A program made the position numbers and the translations under genes. This document shows positions 63,121-64,000 of a DNA stretch of 64,000 nucleotides, one piece after another. The notes beneath the pieces were generated by a model. It saw only the letters and a program-made list of their open reading frames with translations, ran no database searches and had not been told where the DNA came from. The DNA comes from Nereocystis luetkeana (taxonomy: Eukaryota > Sar > Phaeophyceae > Laminariales > Laminariaceae): contig JARUPZ010000005.1 in NCBI GenBank assembly GCA_031213475.1, forward strand, positions 9,735,848-9,799,847. Reading direction: 5' to 3'. Position 1 is the stretch's first letter. Each line of letters begins with the position of its first letter.

Positions 63121-63264
63121 GCTGTCATCGTACTACACAATAGCAGTGGGCCCTGACTGTTGTAGAAAATCAGTAGTTTTCCTTGTTTTTTTCGTGTGTT
63201 CTTGTTTTTTTCTGTGTATGTGCTTGTTTTTCTCGTCTTCCTCGCGTGGGGGCGGAAGTAAGGG

Positions 63265-63815
63265 CGGCGGGGGGGGGGGGGGTACTCGTTATCTCGTTAT
63301 CATGCGTGGCCGTAGTCGTATGACCTTAGACCCTCGCATCCCTGCAATGCCGCGACGGAGCACGTCGGGTTTTCACCGGCCAGTCAGATATTGCTTGCAC
63401 CAAGCGCGAAGCGCCGTGAGGTGTTGGGCGAGTCGCATAAAGGGTGAGCTGCATCCTGTCAAGGACCCGTTTGAGGCGGATTTTCTGGCGTATGTATGAC
63501 AGCGTCAATGAGTTGATTTATTTTCTGGTGTGGCCACTTCCAGAGACAGCAATGGGTTTAATATGTAACTGCCTCGTGGGTGTCTTACCGTATACCAGGT
63601 ACACACTACGTGATACGATCATCCCCCTTGTGCAGAGTGAAGGTTCTCCCCGCACAAGAATGATCTATAGCTCGACCGCCAGCCGTGGTGACCGCAAAGG
63701 AAGAAACAAAAACGGTTCCCGGTTATCTAGCTCACGCAGTGAGAGGCGTGTTTTACAGCGTCGTCGCCAGCCGACGCCAACCCAACCTATATATATATAT
63801 TCCAGGTATATAATA
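63265..63815 (+). mobile_element. Repeat E copy 11, full length
   Basis: A G-run, GTACTCGTTATCTCGTTATC, the full body, ending CGACGCCAACCCAACCTATA and a TATATA stretch with a CCAGGTATA insert, then G's. Confidence 0.9.
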
Positions 63816-63944
63816 TAGGGGGGCTGTCGTGGTACTACACCAGCAGTAATGGGCCCGCCCTGACTGTTGTAGAAAATCAGTGGTTCTCTTGTTTTTTTTT
63901 TCGTGTGTGTTTGTTTTTTTCTTTTTCCTCGTGGGGAGGCGGAA

Positions 63945-64000
63945 GTAGGGGCGGGGGGGGGGGGGGGAGGGGTTATTGGATATCATGCATGCCCATACGG
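63945..64000 (+). mobile_element. Repeat E copy 12, cut by window end
   Basis: A G-run, then TTATTGGATATCATGCATGC and CCATACGG at the last base. Confidence 0.75.

Larger units (their letters stand above)
63130..64000 (+). repeat. ~700-bp tandem duplication at right edge
   Basis: CCTGACTGTTGTAGAAAATC, TTTTCGTGTGT, GGGGCGGAAGTA and the following G-run with an E copy occur at 63152-63290 and again at 63860-64000. The second copy runs off the window. Confidence 0.8.

Overview
This window looks like nuclear DNA from an intron-rich eukaryote. It has spliceosomal introns (GT-AG plus one GC-AG), two long eukaryotic genes, tRNA-derived SINEs, MITEs and many micro- and minisatellites. A stramenopile, most likely a brown alga, is my best guess. 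The support is a degraded EsV-1-7-like cysteine motif at about 61.67 kb, a TTAGGG-type interstitial telomere tract at 2.8 kb, and multi-kilobase introns full of small transposons. This is inference, not proof.

Two genes could be rebuilt exon by exon, with every splice phase agreeing. They stand head to head around a 688-bp spacer (35703-36390). On the minus strand, nine exons from 35702 down to 15443 encode a 319-residue catalytic subunit of protein phosphatase 2A. All metal-binding and catalytic residues are at the same positions as in human PPP2CA. On the plus strand, eight exons from 36391 to 60581 encode a 545-residue type II Golgi-membrane glycosyltransferase of the GT54 (MGAT4/GnT-IV-like) family. 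Each gene has a first intron of about 11 kb.

The left flank (1-15.4 kb) holds orphan exon-like fragments (one resembling an FAD amine oxidase), a degenerate tandem array of about 310-bp units (2.15-6.29 kb), a telomere-like tract and dispersed repeats. The right flank (60.6-64 kb) holds a minisatellite, a candidate poly(A) signal, G-tract repeats and the EsV-1-7-like fragment.

The introns are a transposon graveyard. MITE-A is about 105 bp, starts TTACGGGGGACC and has TA target duplications; there are 16 sites, some nested. MITE-B is about 90 bp, starts CCCTTTTAG and has TTAA targets, so it is piggyBac-like. There are tRNA-derived SINEs and an unclassified repeat D. The most unusual items are two repeat families, here E and F. 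Their copies share one fixed end, a long G-run followed by GTACTC, and vary at the other end. Read on the other strand, this looks like retroposons with variable 5' truncation and a poly(C) tail. Three consecutive introns of the glycosyltransferase gene carry such a copy within about 60 bp of the 5' splice site.

The two genes have no obvious shared pathway. One is a cytosolic/nuclear Ser/Thr phosphatase core and the other a secretory-pathway N-glycan enzyme. What they may share is the promoter between them.
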